Shown one piece after another: positions 1 through 6,281 of a DNA stretch of 8,464 nucleotides (position 1 is the stretch's first letter; each line of letters opens with the position of its first letter). Source of the stretch: Victivallales bacterium. GTDB lineage: Bacteria; Verrucomicrobiota; Lentisphaeria; Oligosphaerales; Oligosphaeraceae. The position numbers and the translations under genes were made by a program. The notes under the pieces are model-generated. The model did no database searches. It was given only the letters and a program-made list of their open reading frames with translations, and had not been told where the DNA came from. Location of the stretch: contig JAFYIW010000009.1 in NCBI GenBank assembly GCA_017538465.1, forward strand, positions 1 through 8,464, given 5' to 3'.

Positions 1-699
1 GCCGCCGGGGATGGCGGCCGCGCCGACTTTGGCCAGCGGGAAGAAGGTATCGACCACCCGCAGTCCGGTCAGCAGCGGCTGCGCCAGAGGCAGCCGGGCC
101 TGGGACGGACGGCCATGCCGCACCGGCCAATACTGGTAGAGGCCCACCGGCGTACGCTGACCTGACGCGTCCTCCAGCACGCAGAGTTCCGCATGGCCAT
201 CGTATTCGCCGGCGGGGACGATGCTCTTCACGGCACCCTGCACGCGCGGCGGCACCATCACGCGATGCACCACGCTGGCGGTCTCCTGGACCTCGCCGAT
301 CACCATGCCGGGCTTGAGTTCATCGCCCGCCTCCACGGTCGGCCGGAACGCCCATTTGCGCTCCAGGTCCAGCGCGGGCTTCTTCACGCCGCGGGCGATG
401 AACGCGCCTTCTTCGGCAAGCCGTTCCAGCGGGCGCTGGATGCCGTCGTAGATGGTCCCCAGCAGCCCGGGGCCCAGGCACACGGAGAGCGGTCGTCCGG
501 TGCAATAGACCGGCTCGCCGGGATGCAGTCCGCTGGTCTCCTCATAGACCTGGATGGTGGAGACCTCTCCACGCACGCGGATGACCTCGCCTATCAGGCG
601 AAGCTCGCCCACTTCCACGACCTCGAGCATCCCGACCTCTTCCATGTGCCGGGCCTCGACGATCGGGCCATTGATTCGGATGATGATGCCTGTGTTCAT
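1..699 (-). CDS. atpA: V/A-type ATP synthase catalytic subunit A, N-terminal part (cut by window edge)
   Basis: This is the catalytic head subunit of the V/A-type rotary ATPase, which binds and hydrolyses or makes ATP at the A-B interface in the cytoplasm. The first 233 residues are visible. They start with MNTGIIIRINGPIVEA, the beta-barrel opening typical of subunit A. Residues about 75-90 hold CLGPGLLGTIYDGIQRPL, and residues about 110-180 are the V/A-specific bulge insertion (for example WAFRPTVEAGD and GMVIGEVQET), which F1-beta lacks. Residues 206-233 (AQPLLTGLRVVDTFFPLAKV, then AAIPGG) lead straight into the P-loop, whose GKT lies outside the window. The ATG at 699 is the first possible start after an in-frame stop at 748-750. 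Its Shine-Dalgarno is weak (GAG about 9 nt upstream, or GAAGG further out). The 66-nt gap from subunit E contains a small CGGAG/CTCCG stem. The gene is last of the visible operon; B and D presumably follow off the left edge. Confidence 0.96.
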   Translation of the reverse strand, partial: MNTGIIIRINGPIVEARHMEEVGMLEVVEVGELRLIGEVIRVRGEVSTIQVYEETSGLHPGEPVYCTGRPLSVCLGPGLLGTIYDGIQRPLERLAEEGAFIARGVKKPALDLERKWAFRPTVEAGDELKPGMVIGEVQETASVVHRVMVPPRVQGAVKSIVPAGEYDGHAELCVLEDASGQRTPVGLYQYWPVRHGRPSQARLPLAQPLLTGLRVVDTFFPLAKVGAAAIPGG

Positions 700-765
700 T
701 CTAAACTCAAAATTGCCTTCGACGCGGAGGAAACGGCGCTCCGGCGACTATACATCACGCATTGC

Positions 766-1371
766 TCACTTCTCGCAGTCCGCCAACGTGCGCCGGAACT
801 CCTCCTCCAGCCGCGCCAGCCGGGCGGCGTAGGTGTTGTCGTAGGTGAAGCGCCCATCCGCCGACGCGACCTTAAGCCCTCCCCCGATGCCGGAAGAGGC
901 CTGGACCGTGAAGCGCGCAGCACGGCCGGCGGGCAGCCGCTTGGCCAGCCACTCCGGCGTGACGGTCGGCAGGTCAACTGCCGACACCTCCACCAGCACC
1001 TCGGCGGCGGGCACGGCGGCCAAGGCCTCGGCGGCCAGTGTGGACAGGGACGCCAAACGCTCCGGCGACTTGGCCGGGGCCGCGCCCAAGTCATCCAGCA
1101 GCCCCTTCAGAAATCTCCGGATGACCTCTTCGCGCCGCATCAGCCACATCTTGCGCTGTTCATTCCAGATTCCGGAAAGGATGTTCTCCGCGTGATGCTC
1201 CGCCTCTTCGCGCGTTTGCTCGAGGGCCTTGGTTCTCCTGCGCTCGTTGAGCGTCCTGGCGCGCTTGAGCGCAGCCGCCGCATCCGCATTCGCGCGGGCG
1301 ACCACACGCTCCGCCTTCTGACGTGCATCACCGAGGATTTCCTCTTCGAGTCGTTTTTCCTGGTCGTCCAT
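766..1371 (-). CDS. atpE: V/A-type ATP synthase subunit E (peripheral stalk)
   Basis: Subunit E pairs with the H/G coiled coil to form the peripheral stalks that hold the A3B3 head against rotation. From the ATG at 1371 the protein is 201 aa, a normal length. Residues 1 to about 95 are a charged, Ala/Arg/Glu-rich helix (MDDQEKRLEEEI, then many heptads), expected to be coiled coil. The C-terminal globular part ends in GGGLKVASADGRFTYDNTYA followed by RLARLEEEFRR, the family signature that contacts the head. An alternative GTG start at 1377 adds two residues and overlaps the subunit F stop as GTGA; the ATG lies 2 nt past that stop. Either arrangement implies translational coupling to F. A GGAA about 5 nt before the GTG is the only ribosome-site-like sequence. 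Family assignment is firm; the start is uncertain by two codons. Confidence 0.93.
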   Translation of the reverse strand: MDDQEKRLEEEILGDARQKAERVVARANADAAAALKRARTLNERRRTKALEQTREEAEHHAENILSGIWNEQRKMWLMRREEVIRRFLKGLLDDLGAAPAKSPERLASLSTLAAEALAAVPAAEVLVEVSAVDLPTVTPEWLAKRLPAGRAARFTVQASSGIGGGLKVASADGRFTYDNTYAARLARLEEEFRRTLADCEK

Positions 1372-1373
1372 AA

Positions 1374-1694
1374 TCACTTCTGTTCCAGAATTTTCACCCC
1401 GACCGCCTCGTAGATGAGCTGTTCGAGGGTGCGCTGTTTGCCGACCTTTCCCCAGATGTCCTGGATGGTCGCGATGAAAGGCCGCGACACGGAGAGCTTA
1501 TGGGCGGTGACCTCGGCGTCCAGCCAGTCGGCGACCTGCTCGGTGAGAATCAGAATCTGCAGATCCTTGTCCTGCAAGGCGGTCTGAAAAGCCGGCAACG
1601 CCTCCTCCCGGCTGGTCACCGTGTCGCCGGGGACTCCGGCGAAGCGGAAGCCCAGGCAAGTATCCTGGTCGCCAATGATGCGGTAGGGAGTCAT
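1374..1694 (-). CDS. atpF: V/A-type ATP synthase subunit F (central stalk)
   Basis: Subunit F sits on the central shaft (with D) and helps couple ATP turnover to rotation. The protein is 106 aa, as usual for the family. It starts MTPYRIIGDQDTCLGFRFAG, which matches the conserved opening with the GD(x)DT/LGFR motif. A beta strand and switch DLQILILTEQVADWL follows at about 44-58, and the end is EAVGVKIL. The open frame extends upstream to 1742, but that extension is only the translated hairpin repeat (SKRQLRV), so the ATG at 1694, where family homology begins, is preferred. No Shine-Dalgarno precedes it: the bases just upstream on the coding strand are a C-run (GAATCCCCCC). Translation may depend on structure or on ribosomes arriving from K. 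The stop overlaps or abuts the start of subunit E. Confidence 0.92.
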   Translation of the reverse strand: MTPYRIIGDQDTCLGFRFAGVPGDTVTSREEALPAFQTALQDKDLQILILTEQVADWLDAEVTAHKLSVSRPFIATIQDIWGKVGKQRTLEQLIYEAVGVKILEQK

Positions 1695-1700
1695 GGGGGG

Positions 1701-1771
1701 ATTCACTCGAAGCTGTCGCTTCGAGCACAGGACACAATTCACTCGAAGCTGTCGCTTCGAGCACAGGACAC
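1701..1771 (-). repeat. Two tandem 36-bp-period hairpin repeats between the K and F genes
   Basis: Positions 1701-1735 and 1737-1771 are identical over 35 bases, giving a period of 36. Each unit contains a perfect 8-bp inverted repeat CTCGAAGC/GCTTCGAG. The stems are 1706-1713 with 1718-1725 and 1742-1749 with 1754-1761, and the 4-nt loop reads GACA in the operon transcript. The repeat's last base is the last base of the subunit K stop codon, and the other end lies 6 nt before the subunit F start. It therefore fills the whole intergenic space. There is no U-tract after either stem, so it does not look like a simple terminator. A role in stabilising the 3' end of the K message or damping F translation is inference. 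Confidence 0.9.
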
Positions 1772-2154
1772 TAATGGCCGAGCAGGAAGATGGCGACCAG
1801 GAAACCGAAGAGCGCGATGCCCTCGCCCAGCGCGACGAACGGCAGCGCCTTGCTCATGATCTCCGGCTTCTCGGCGGCGGCGCCCATCACGGCCGCGCCA
1901 ATCTTGCCCACCGCGTATGCCGCGCTCATGCTGCCGATTGCCACCGCCGCGGCGATCGCGTAGAATTTGGCGTTCGGCGAGGCCGCCTGAGTCGCATTGG
2001 CCACCGCGTTCGCGGTCGCGTTGGCGACCGCCTCCACATGCGAGGGAGAGGCGGACGCTTGGGGCGTCTCGTCTGCCAGCATTGCTGGCAGCAGCGAGAA
2101 CATCAGGAGCACGAGCATCATTCGGCAAAAGAGAGAGAAACGTTTGCTTTGCAT
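1771..2154 (-). CDS. atpK: V/A-type ATP synthase subunit K (proteolipid, rotor ring) with signal peptide
   Basis: This is the membrane proteolipid that forms the ion-translocating rotor ring. It is 127 aa in three parts. Residues 1 to about 27 look like a signal peptide (MQSKRF charged start, hydrophobic MLVLLMFSLLPAMLA). Residues 28-61 are a low-complexity Ala/Asn/Thr/Ser segment (EAVANATANAVANATQAA). Residues 62-127 are a two-helix hairpin: helix 1 about 64-90, polar loop AAAEKPEI, helix 2 about 104-125 ending FGFLVAIFLLGH. Glu111 in FVALGEGIALFGF is the expected ion-binding carboxylate. Helix 1 shows no glutamine at the place used by many sodium-binding c subunits, so protons are the more likely ion, tentatively. 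It carries one hairpin, so it is the short bacterial or archaeal form, not the four-helix type. The ATG at 2154 begins a good signal peptide but has no Shine-Dalgarno. The frame stays open upstream to 2970, but that is shadow of subunit I. Confidence 0.93.
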   Translation of the reverse strand: MQSKRFSLFCRMMLVLLMFSLLPAMLADETPQASASPSHVEAVANATANAVANATQAASPNAKFYAIAAAVAIGSMSAAYAVGKIGAAVMGAAAEKPEIMSKALPFVALGEGIALFGFLVAIFLLGH

Positions 2155-2213
2155 GGCATTACTGGTTGGTTTTGGGTGGATGTGAGAATGACAAAGAAAG
2201 GGTGGCAGGAATT

Positions 2214-4181
2214 CTATTCGGCTCGTCCGTTTTTCTCCTGTCCAAAATGGAATGGCTGGTAGGGGATTCCGTCCCCCTGGAAGTACCTTGAGAACATTTC
2301 GTAGTATTCGAGACGCACGCATTGGATGGCGGCGACCATCCCCTCGAAGCAGATGACCAATGCGTTTCCGGCGATGCTGATGACGATTTTCCCGATGGTC
2401 CCGCCGATGCCGGAGCCGGTCAGGCTCATGATGTTGGAAATCGCCAGGCAGAGCGCGGCGTGGGAGATCGCCAGCGCCCCGACACGCACGAAGGAGACGG
2501 TGCCCGAGAGATACCCGGTAAGGGTCTCGAGGGTCTCCACCACTCCCTCCAGCACCACATTGAAGAGTCCGGCCTTTTCCTCTCCCTCCTTCGGCTTGTG
2601 CAGGAAGTGGTGGATGGGACCGCTTAGGAAGATGAGCGCCAACGGAACCAGCACGAAGACCAGCTGCCAGGACGCGAAGCGTTTGGTGGCCAGCACGTAG
2701 ATGCCCACCCCCAGGCACGCCCAGTAGAAGAGCAACCCCAGGATTCCGAACTTGTCGAAGGTCCCCTTGTAGAACTTCTTGATGCGGAGATGGTTGATAA
2801 TATTGATGAGAAGTGACACGCTCAGGAAGATCACGCCGACGCCCACGGCGCTGATCAGGAGCTTCGGGATGTCGTGCATGGGCGACAGCCAGAGATGCGG
2901 CAGGAGGTCTTCGATGCCGAAGATGCTCCCGTAGAGGAATCCAAAGACCATCGAGCTGCCGCCGCAGCACAAGAGCAAGGTCCCGACATCCTTCGCCGCC
3001 GCAGTGCGCTTTTGGGAGAGCCGCAAGTAGAGTCCGACCAGCGCCAGCACCGCGCCCTGCCCCACGTCTCCGAACATGTATCCGAACATCACCATGAAGG
3101 TGATCCCCACGAAGAAGCTGGGATCCAGCTCGCGGTAATTTGGCGTTCCGTAATTGGTCACCAGCATCCGGAACGGGCGGGTGAATCCGTTGTTTGAGAG
3201 CTGCACGGGAATCTGCTCGGCGCCGGCATCGTCTTTCGGCACGTCATCGGCCTCCGTCGTCTCAATGACGCCAGTATGTTCCGTGGCGGCATCCACCAGT
3301 TTTTGAAGTTTCGGGAGATTCTCCGTGGGAAGCCATCCCGCGATGCAGAAAAGCTGGCGCGACTGGCCGAAAAGCCCCTGCGCCTGCCGCATCGCCATCA
3401 GCCCGCGCAGCTGCTTGCGGATGGCCAGCAGCATTCCGCCATACTCCTCACCCAGCCCCACAATCGCCAGCCGGGTGGCGTTGATTTCGCGGCTCAGCGC
3501 CTCCAGACGGCTGTTGATGGCCTTGCGCTGCTCGGCGACAGTGCCATTTTCGATGCCGTCAGGCAGCTCGATGCGGTCGAAGCCGAACTTGTCCAAGGCG
3601 TCATCCACCGCAAAGTGCTTTTTGCGGTTGGTAACCACCAGCACCTGGCCGTTGGTTTCCGGGAATTGGATGAAGAGCGCATCGTCGCCGAGGGCAGTCC
3701 GTGCACGCAAGAAGGCGTCGTCGCTCAGGACGCCAATCTCGACATGGAGCTGCGAAAGATTCCGCAGGGTGTCCAGTCGCAGGGACTGCAGCGGGAAATC
3801 CGCCAGCATGCGGTCCGAATGGCTCAGCCCGGTATGTTCGGAGAGCAACTTGTTCACGCGCTCGGCCTCCTCGCGATAGAGGCGGTCGATCTTGCCGAAC
3901 AAGTCGGTGATTTCGTCCTGGGAAAGATGAGTGATTGCGGGGGCTTCGCCAGCCACATCCACGCCCAATACCTCCAGCAGCTGCTCGCAGCGGTTCAGCT
4001 GCCGTTCAATCCCGCGGATATCCACGCCGGTGTCATAGTTCTTGAGCAGCTTGCCACGCGACTCCGCCGCCGCATTCACGAGGTGGAGCAGACCTGACTG
4101 GCCCAACGCCTCAGTGACGGCGCTGAGGTACTTGCTTAGGACCACCACGTTGACTTTGGTCATTTTGTTGGGCAGGAACAT
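2214..4181 (-). CDS. atpI: V/A-type ATP synthase subunit I (a-subunit, ion channel stator)
   Basis: Subunit I is the stator membrane subunit that supplies the two ion half-channels next to the K ring and anchors the peripheral stalks. It is 655 aa, normal for the family. Residues 1 to about 345 are cytoplasmic with long helices (MTKVNVVVLSKYL at 7-19, EAERVNKLLSEHTGLSHSD). Residues about 355-630 hold seven or eight membrane segments, starting with NYGTPNYRELDPSFFVGITF and the hallmark MFGYMFGDVGQG (365-376). Arg566 in FVRVGALAISHAAL and Arg623 in CVRLEYYEMFSRYF line up with the two channel arginines known in yeast Vph1 (R735 and R799); Glu613 and His574 are also in the expected places. The ATG at 4181 is chosen over an ATG at 4163 because AGAGG lies 8 nt upstream. 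It starts 19 nt after subunit C ends. Confidence 0.97.
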   Translation of the reverse strand: MFLPNKMTKVNVVVLSKYLSAVTEALGQSGLLHLVNAAAESRGKLLKNYDTGVDIRGIERQLNRCEQLLEVLGVDVAGEAPAITHLSQDEITDLFGKIDRLYREEAERVNKLLSEHTGLSHSDRMLADFPLQSLRLDTLRNLSQLHVEIGVLSDDAFLRARTALGDDALFIQFPETNGQVLVVTNRKKHFAVDDALDKFGFDRIELPDGIENGTVAEQRKAINSRLEALSREINATRLAIVGLGEEYGGMLLAIRKQLRGLMAMRQAQGLFGQSRQLFCIAGWLPTENLPKLQKLVDAATEHTGVIETTEADDVPKDDAGAEQIPVQLSNNGFTRPFRMLVTNYGTPNYRELDPSFFVGITFMVMFGYMFGDVGQGAVLALVGLYLRLSQKRTAAAKDVGTLLLCCGGSSMVFGFLYGSIFGIEDLLPHLWLSPMHDIPKLLISAVGVGVIFLSVSLLINIINHLRIKKFYKGTFDKFGILGLLFYWACLGVGIYVLATKRFASWQLVFVLVPLALIFLSGPIHHFLHKPKEGEEKAGLFNVVLEGVVETLETLTGYLSGTVSFVRVGALAISHAALCLAISNIMSLTGSGIGGTIGKIVISIAGNALVICFEGMVAAIQCVRLEYYEMFSRYFQGDGIPYQPFHFGQEKNGRAE

Positions 4182-4183
4182 GG

Positions 4184-4197
4184 CTCTAACCTCTAAC
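4184..4197 (-). promoter_or_regulatory. Ribosome binding site of subunit I inside a doubled heptamer
   Basis: The short C-I spacer reads GTTAGAGGTTAGAG on the coding strand, two tandem copies of GTTAGAG. The junction gives AGAGG (4190-4194), 8 nt before the ATG at 4181. This supports that start over the internal ATG at 4163. Confidence 0.6.
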
Positions 4198-4200
4198 CTT

Positions 4201-5235
4201 CTATTGAATCATCATCTCCTCGATCTCTCGCGCGCTGACGCTAAAGCGAACTCCCTCATAGACGCGTGACAAGTTGATGGTCTCCATCTGAAGCAAAAAA
4301 GGATAGGCGACGATGGCATGCGTGGGGGAGCCGCTGTCGTAGAAGGCCTGCCGCGCCTGCCGGACTTGCCGGCAACGCAGCAGATTCTCCATCCGGCTGG
4401 TGGTGTCAAACGCCTTCTCCCGCAATGGCGCAGCGAATTCCGCAGGCAACTGGCTGATTACCGTGGAGGCATCTGGCGCATCCGCGAGTCGGTCCCAAAG
4501 GCTCCGCGAGACATGCCCGGTGCCGCCGTCAATCCACGCCATGGCAAGCCGTTTGGCGTTCATGTGGTAGAAATTCGCATTGCGCAGCAGCGTGCAGACA
4601 TTCAGGGTGTCAATTTCGACCGCCAGGAGATGGCGCGCGACCTTTCGCATAGAGAGCGGCAGATGCCTGGTGGCGTTCAATTCGGCCTGGTAGTTCAGGT
4701 TGTCAATCGCGCATTCCGCGCGCATGATGTCCTTGTCTTCTTCCAGCTGACGGGCGATCTCATAGTATTCCGGCGTCTGGAAATCGGGATGAAGGTGCTT
4801 CATGAATTCATCCAGCGTGGTCATATCCAGCAACTCCACCAAGTCCGCGTCATGCGTGAATTCTCCGGGGAAAGGGATCAGCGAATCCACCAGGTGCCCT
4901 TCGCGCTCCGGAAAGAACCGATAATTCAGCAGCGCCTTGAAATTCTCGCTCTCCAGGCGTTGCAGGAGCGACTTCACGAATTGCGTGACCGCCGTGCCGG
5001 CCAATTCCGCCAGTTTCCGCAGCCGCGTATATTGCCGCAGGATGAAAGCGGCATGGACCTGGCGGTTCTCCCCGACAACAAGAATACCTAGCGACTGAAG
5101 CTGATGGAAAAAGTTCTCCTCCGTCGCGCTGCGGGTGAGCGTCGTCAATCGTTCCCCTTGTGCGCTGTTCCCCCACCATCCGTGGAGCAGCGCATAGAGA
5201 AAATCGACTCCTGCATTGATGCTGCTATGAGCCAT
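4201..5235 (-). CDS. atpC: V/A-type ATP synthase subunit C (AC39/d family)
   Basis: Subunit C is the funnel-shaped socket that joins the central shaft to the K ring. It is 344 aa, the usual size for the AC39 family. It opens NAGVDFLYALLHGWWGNSAQ at about 7-26, the typical helix at the start of bacterial C subunits. It carries EIDTLNVCTLLRNANFY at 207-223, the conserved E-D-x-x-N-x-x-x-LR helix. It ends with PFLLQMETINLSRVYEGVRF at 312-331 and REIEEMMIQ, matching the family's final repeat. The ATG at 5235 is the first possible start, because an in-frame TAA sits one codon upstream. The ribosome site is poor: AAGAGGA lies about 18 nt away. The 77-nt gap to the upstream stalk gene holds nothing I recognise. 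No transmembrane segment is expected. Confidence 0.94.
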   Translation of the reverse strand: MAHSSINAGVDFLYALLHGWWGNSAQGERLTTLTRSATEENFFHQLQSLGILVVGENRQVHAAFILRQYTRLRKLAELAGTAVTQFVKSLLQRLESENFKALLNYRFFPEREGHLVDSLIPFPGEFTHDADLVELLDMTTLDEFMKHLHPDFQTPEYYEIARQLEEDKDIMRAECAIDNLNYQAELNATRHLPLSMRKVARHLLAVEIDTLNVCTLLRNANFYHMNAKRLAMAWIDGGTGHVSRSLWDRLADAPDASTVISQLPAEFAAPLREKAFDTTSRMENLLRCRQVRQARQAFYDSGSPTHAIVAYPFLLQMETINLSRVYEGVRFSVSAREIEEMMIQ

Positions 5236-5312
5236 GTTTTACGAATCGCCGTGTCCTCTTGCGGCACCGGTCGGCTCGGCCGGACTCAGATGGGACCAGA
5301 TGAGGCTATCTC

Positions 5313-5633
5313 TTAGGAAATGGAAACGCCCAGCAGCCGGCTTTTCAATTCCGCGCGGTGGACCTCCAGGGCTTGCGCGAAGGCCTCCGCCTTTCCGTCC
5401 AGCTGCTCCGCCGCCGTCTTGAGTTCCGCTTCGCGGCGTGCCTGGGCGGCCGCCAGCGTCTCTTTTTCCAATGCCGCACATTCATCCGCCAGCTTGGCAG
5501 AACACTGGGCATTGAGTTCGGCAATCGCCGCCGAGTTCTCCTCACGGATCTTGACGGCCTGTTCTTCGGCCTGGCTGACCATCTGCCTGCCCTGCAGGTC
5601 AACAGCCAGCATCCGTTCCAGAAGATCGTCCAT
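5313..5633 (-). CDS. V/A-type ATP synthase peripheral-stalk coiled-coil subunit (H/G-like)
   Basis: This is a small 106-aa protein, almost entirely predicted helix: MDDLLERMLAVDLQGRQMVS, then repeated Ala/Glu/Lys/Gln heptads (QAEEQAVKIREE, AAAQARREAELKTAAEQL). Its size, composition and position at the start of the ATPase genes fit subunit H (archaeal AhaH) or G (NtpF, Thermus G), which forms a heterodimeric coiled coil with subunit E. Such short coiled coils have weak sequence signatures, so the call rests on context as much as on sequence. The ATG at 5633 is supported by GAGGAG (5644-5649), 10 nt upstream and lying inside the last codons of the EIIA gene. The gene starts 7 nt after the EIIA stop, which argues for coupled expression. 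Confidence 0.82.
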   Translation of the reverse strand: MDDLLERMLAVDLQGRQMVSQAEEQAVKIREENSAAIAELNAQCSAKLADECAALEKETLAAAQARREAELKTAAEQLDGKAEAFAQALEVHRAELKSRLLGVSIS

Positions 5634-5640
5634 TCCGCTG

Positions 5641-6093
5641 TTACTCCTCGGATTCGATCAAGTCCAGAATCTCCTTGGCCGTCTTCGCGGCGCGGATGCG
5701 CTCGGCGAACCCTGGAATGGCAAAGAGCCGCGAGATTTCCGCCAGAAGCTCGACGTGCTGGCCGGGATTGTCCGGACGAGCGAAGATGGTGATGACGATA
5801 TAGACCAGTCCTCCATCCAGCGCATCGTAGTCAATGCCGTCCCGGGAAATCCCCAGGGCCAGCAACGAGTTTTTGGCTTCAGGGAGTTTCCCGTGGGGAA
5901 TCCCCACGCCATTGCCAACCCCCGTGGACATCTTCTTCTCGCGGGCCTTCAAGACCGCCACTGCCTCCGAAGCGTCATCGATGAGCTGATTGTCAACAAA
6001 CACCTGGACCATCTCCTCGAAGAGGTCATCCTTGTCCAGGCTTTGCAAATCCAACTTGATTAACGACGGCTTTAAGAGTTCGGAAATCTTCAT
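5641..6093 (-). CDS. PTS EIIA-type protein (PtsN/fructose-mannitol EIIA family), first gene of the ATPase operon
   Basis: This is a 150-aa stand-alone EIIA domain of the fructose/mannitol/nitrogen-regulatory class, a cytoplasmic protein phosphorylated on histidine by HPr-type donors. It begins MKISELLKPSLIKLDLQSLD. It has REKKMSTGVGNGVGIPHGKL at 51-70 with the active-site His67, and a second conserved His113 in GQHVELLAEISRLF. The end, AAKTAKEILDLIES, matches the family C-terminus. No EIIB or EIIC domain is fused or adjacent, so a regulatory (PtsN-like) role is more likely than sugar uptake. The frame is open to 6186, but the extra 31 residues do not resemble the family. The ATG at 6093 has AGGTG (6101-6105) 7 nt upstream. 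It sits 7 nt before the stalk gene, so it is very probably cotranscribed with the ATPase. Whether it controls the pump is inference. Confidence 0.9.
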   Translation of the reverse strand: MKISELLKPSLIKLDLQSLDKDDLFEEMVQVFVDNQLIDDASEAVAVLKAREKKMSTGVGNGVGIPHGKLPEAKNSLLALGISRDGIDYDALDGGLVYIVITIFARPDNPGQHVELLAEISRLFAIPGFAERIRAAKTAKEILDLIESEE

Positions 6094-6202
6094 GGTCAAA
6101 CACCTTTTGAACCAAAATAGACAGAATTGGACATTTTTGCTTAATATAAATCCAAAATCCTGTTTCGTGGCATGGTGATTCAGCAAAATTGCCCGGTGTC
6201 TT

Positions 6203-6230
6203 TTGCCGCTTGGAAAACTTGCTCTATATT
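6203..6230 (+). promoter_or_regulatory. Candidate sigma70-type promoter for purM
   Basis: TTGCCG (6203-6208) and TATATT (6225-6230) are separated by 16 bp, a plausible -35/-10 pair. Transcription would start near 6237 and give a leader of about 45 nt before the purM ATG. This was found by eye only, and the AT-rich context makes chance matches easy. Confidence 0.4.
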
Positions 6231-6267
6231 AACAGGAGTCACCAATCCAACAATTATAAAAGTGTAT

Positions 6268-6272
6268 AGGAG
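6268..6272 (+). promoter_or_regulatory. Ribosome binding site of purM
   Basis: AGGAG lies 9 nt before the ATG at 6282. This is a strong Shine-Dalgarno site and fixes the purM start. Confidence 0.75.
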
Positions 6273-6281
6273 CATTTCGTC

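Larger units (their letters stand above)
6094..6281. promoter_or_regulatory. Divergent AT-rich promoter region between the ATPase operon and purM
   Basis: This 188-bp stretch separates the two divergent start codons and is far more AT-rich than the flanking genes, especially 6111-6160 and 6225-6262. It must hold the promoter for the minus-strand ATPase operon and probably the one for purM. On the minus strand a TATATT (6148-6143) could be a -10 box, but I see no convincing -35 partner. I see no recognisable purine riboswitch core or PurR-type operator. Confidence 0.6.

Noticed and set aside
193..1413. 406-codon open frame on the plus strand opposite subunits A and E
   Set aside because: It is antisense to two conserved ATPase genes, spans their intergenic gap, and has shadow-like His/Arg/Leu-rich composition.
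1695..1742. 16-residue extension of subunit F (start at 1742)
   Set aside because: It is only the translated hairpin repeat. Family similarity starts at the ATG at 1694.
1701..1771. CRISPR array
   Set aside because: There are only two units with a 1-nt separation, hence no spacers, and no cas genes are present.
2155..2970. N-terminal extension of the subunit K frame to 2970
   Set aside because: It lies inside subunit I in another frame and is Arg/Pro-rich nonsense. The signal peptide and family match begin at the ATG at 2154.
3276..4097. 273-codon plus-strand frame opposite subunit I
   Set aside because: It is a shadow of the cytoplasmic half of subunit I, with no motif and no ribosome site.
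6094..6186. 31-residue N-terminal extension of the EIIA protein
   Set aside because: The extension lies in AT-rich promoter-like DNA and does not resemble EIIA. The ATG at 6093 has a good ribosome site and starts with the family's typical MKISELL.
6231..6281. Purine riboswitch or PurR-type operator in the purM leader
   Set aside because: The leader after the candidate promoter is only about 45 nt, too short for a purine riboswitch aptamer plus expression platform, and no conserved core was seen.
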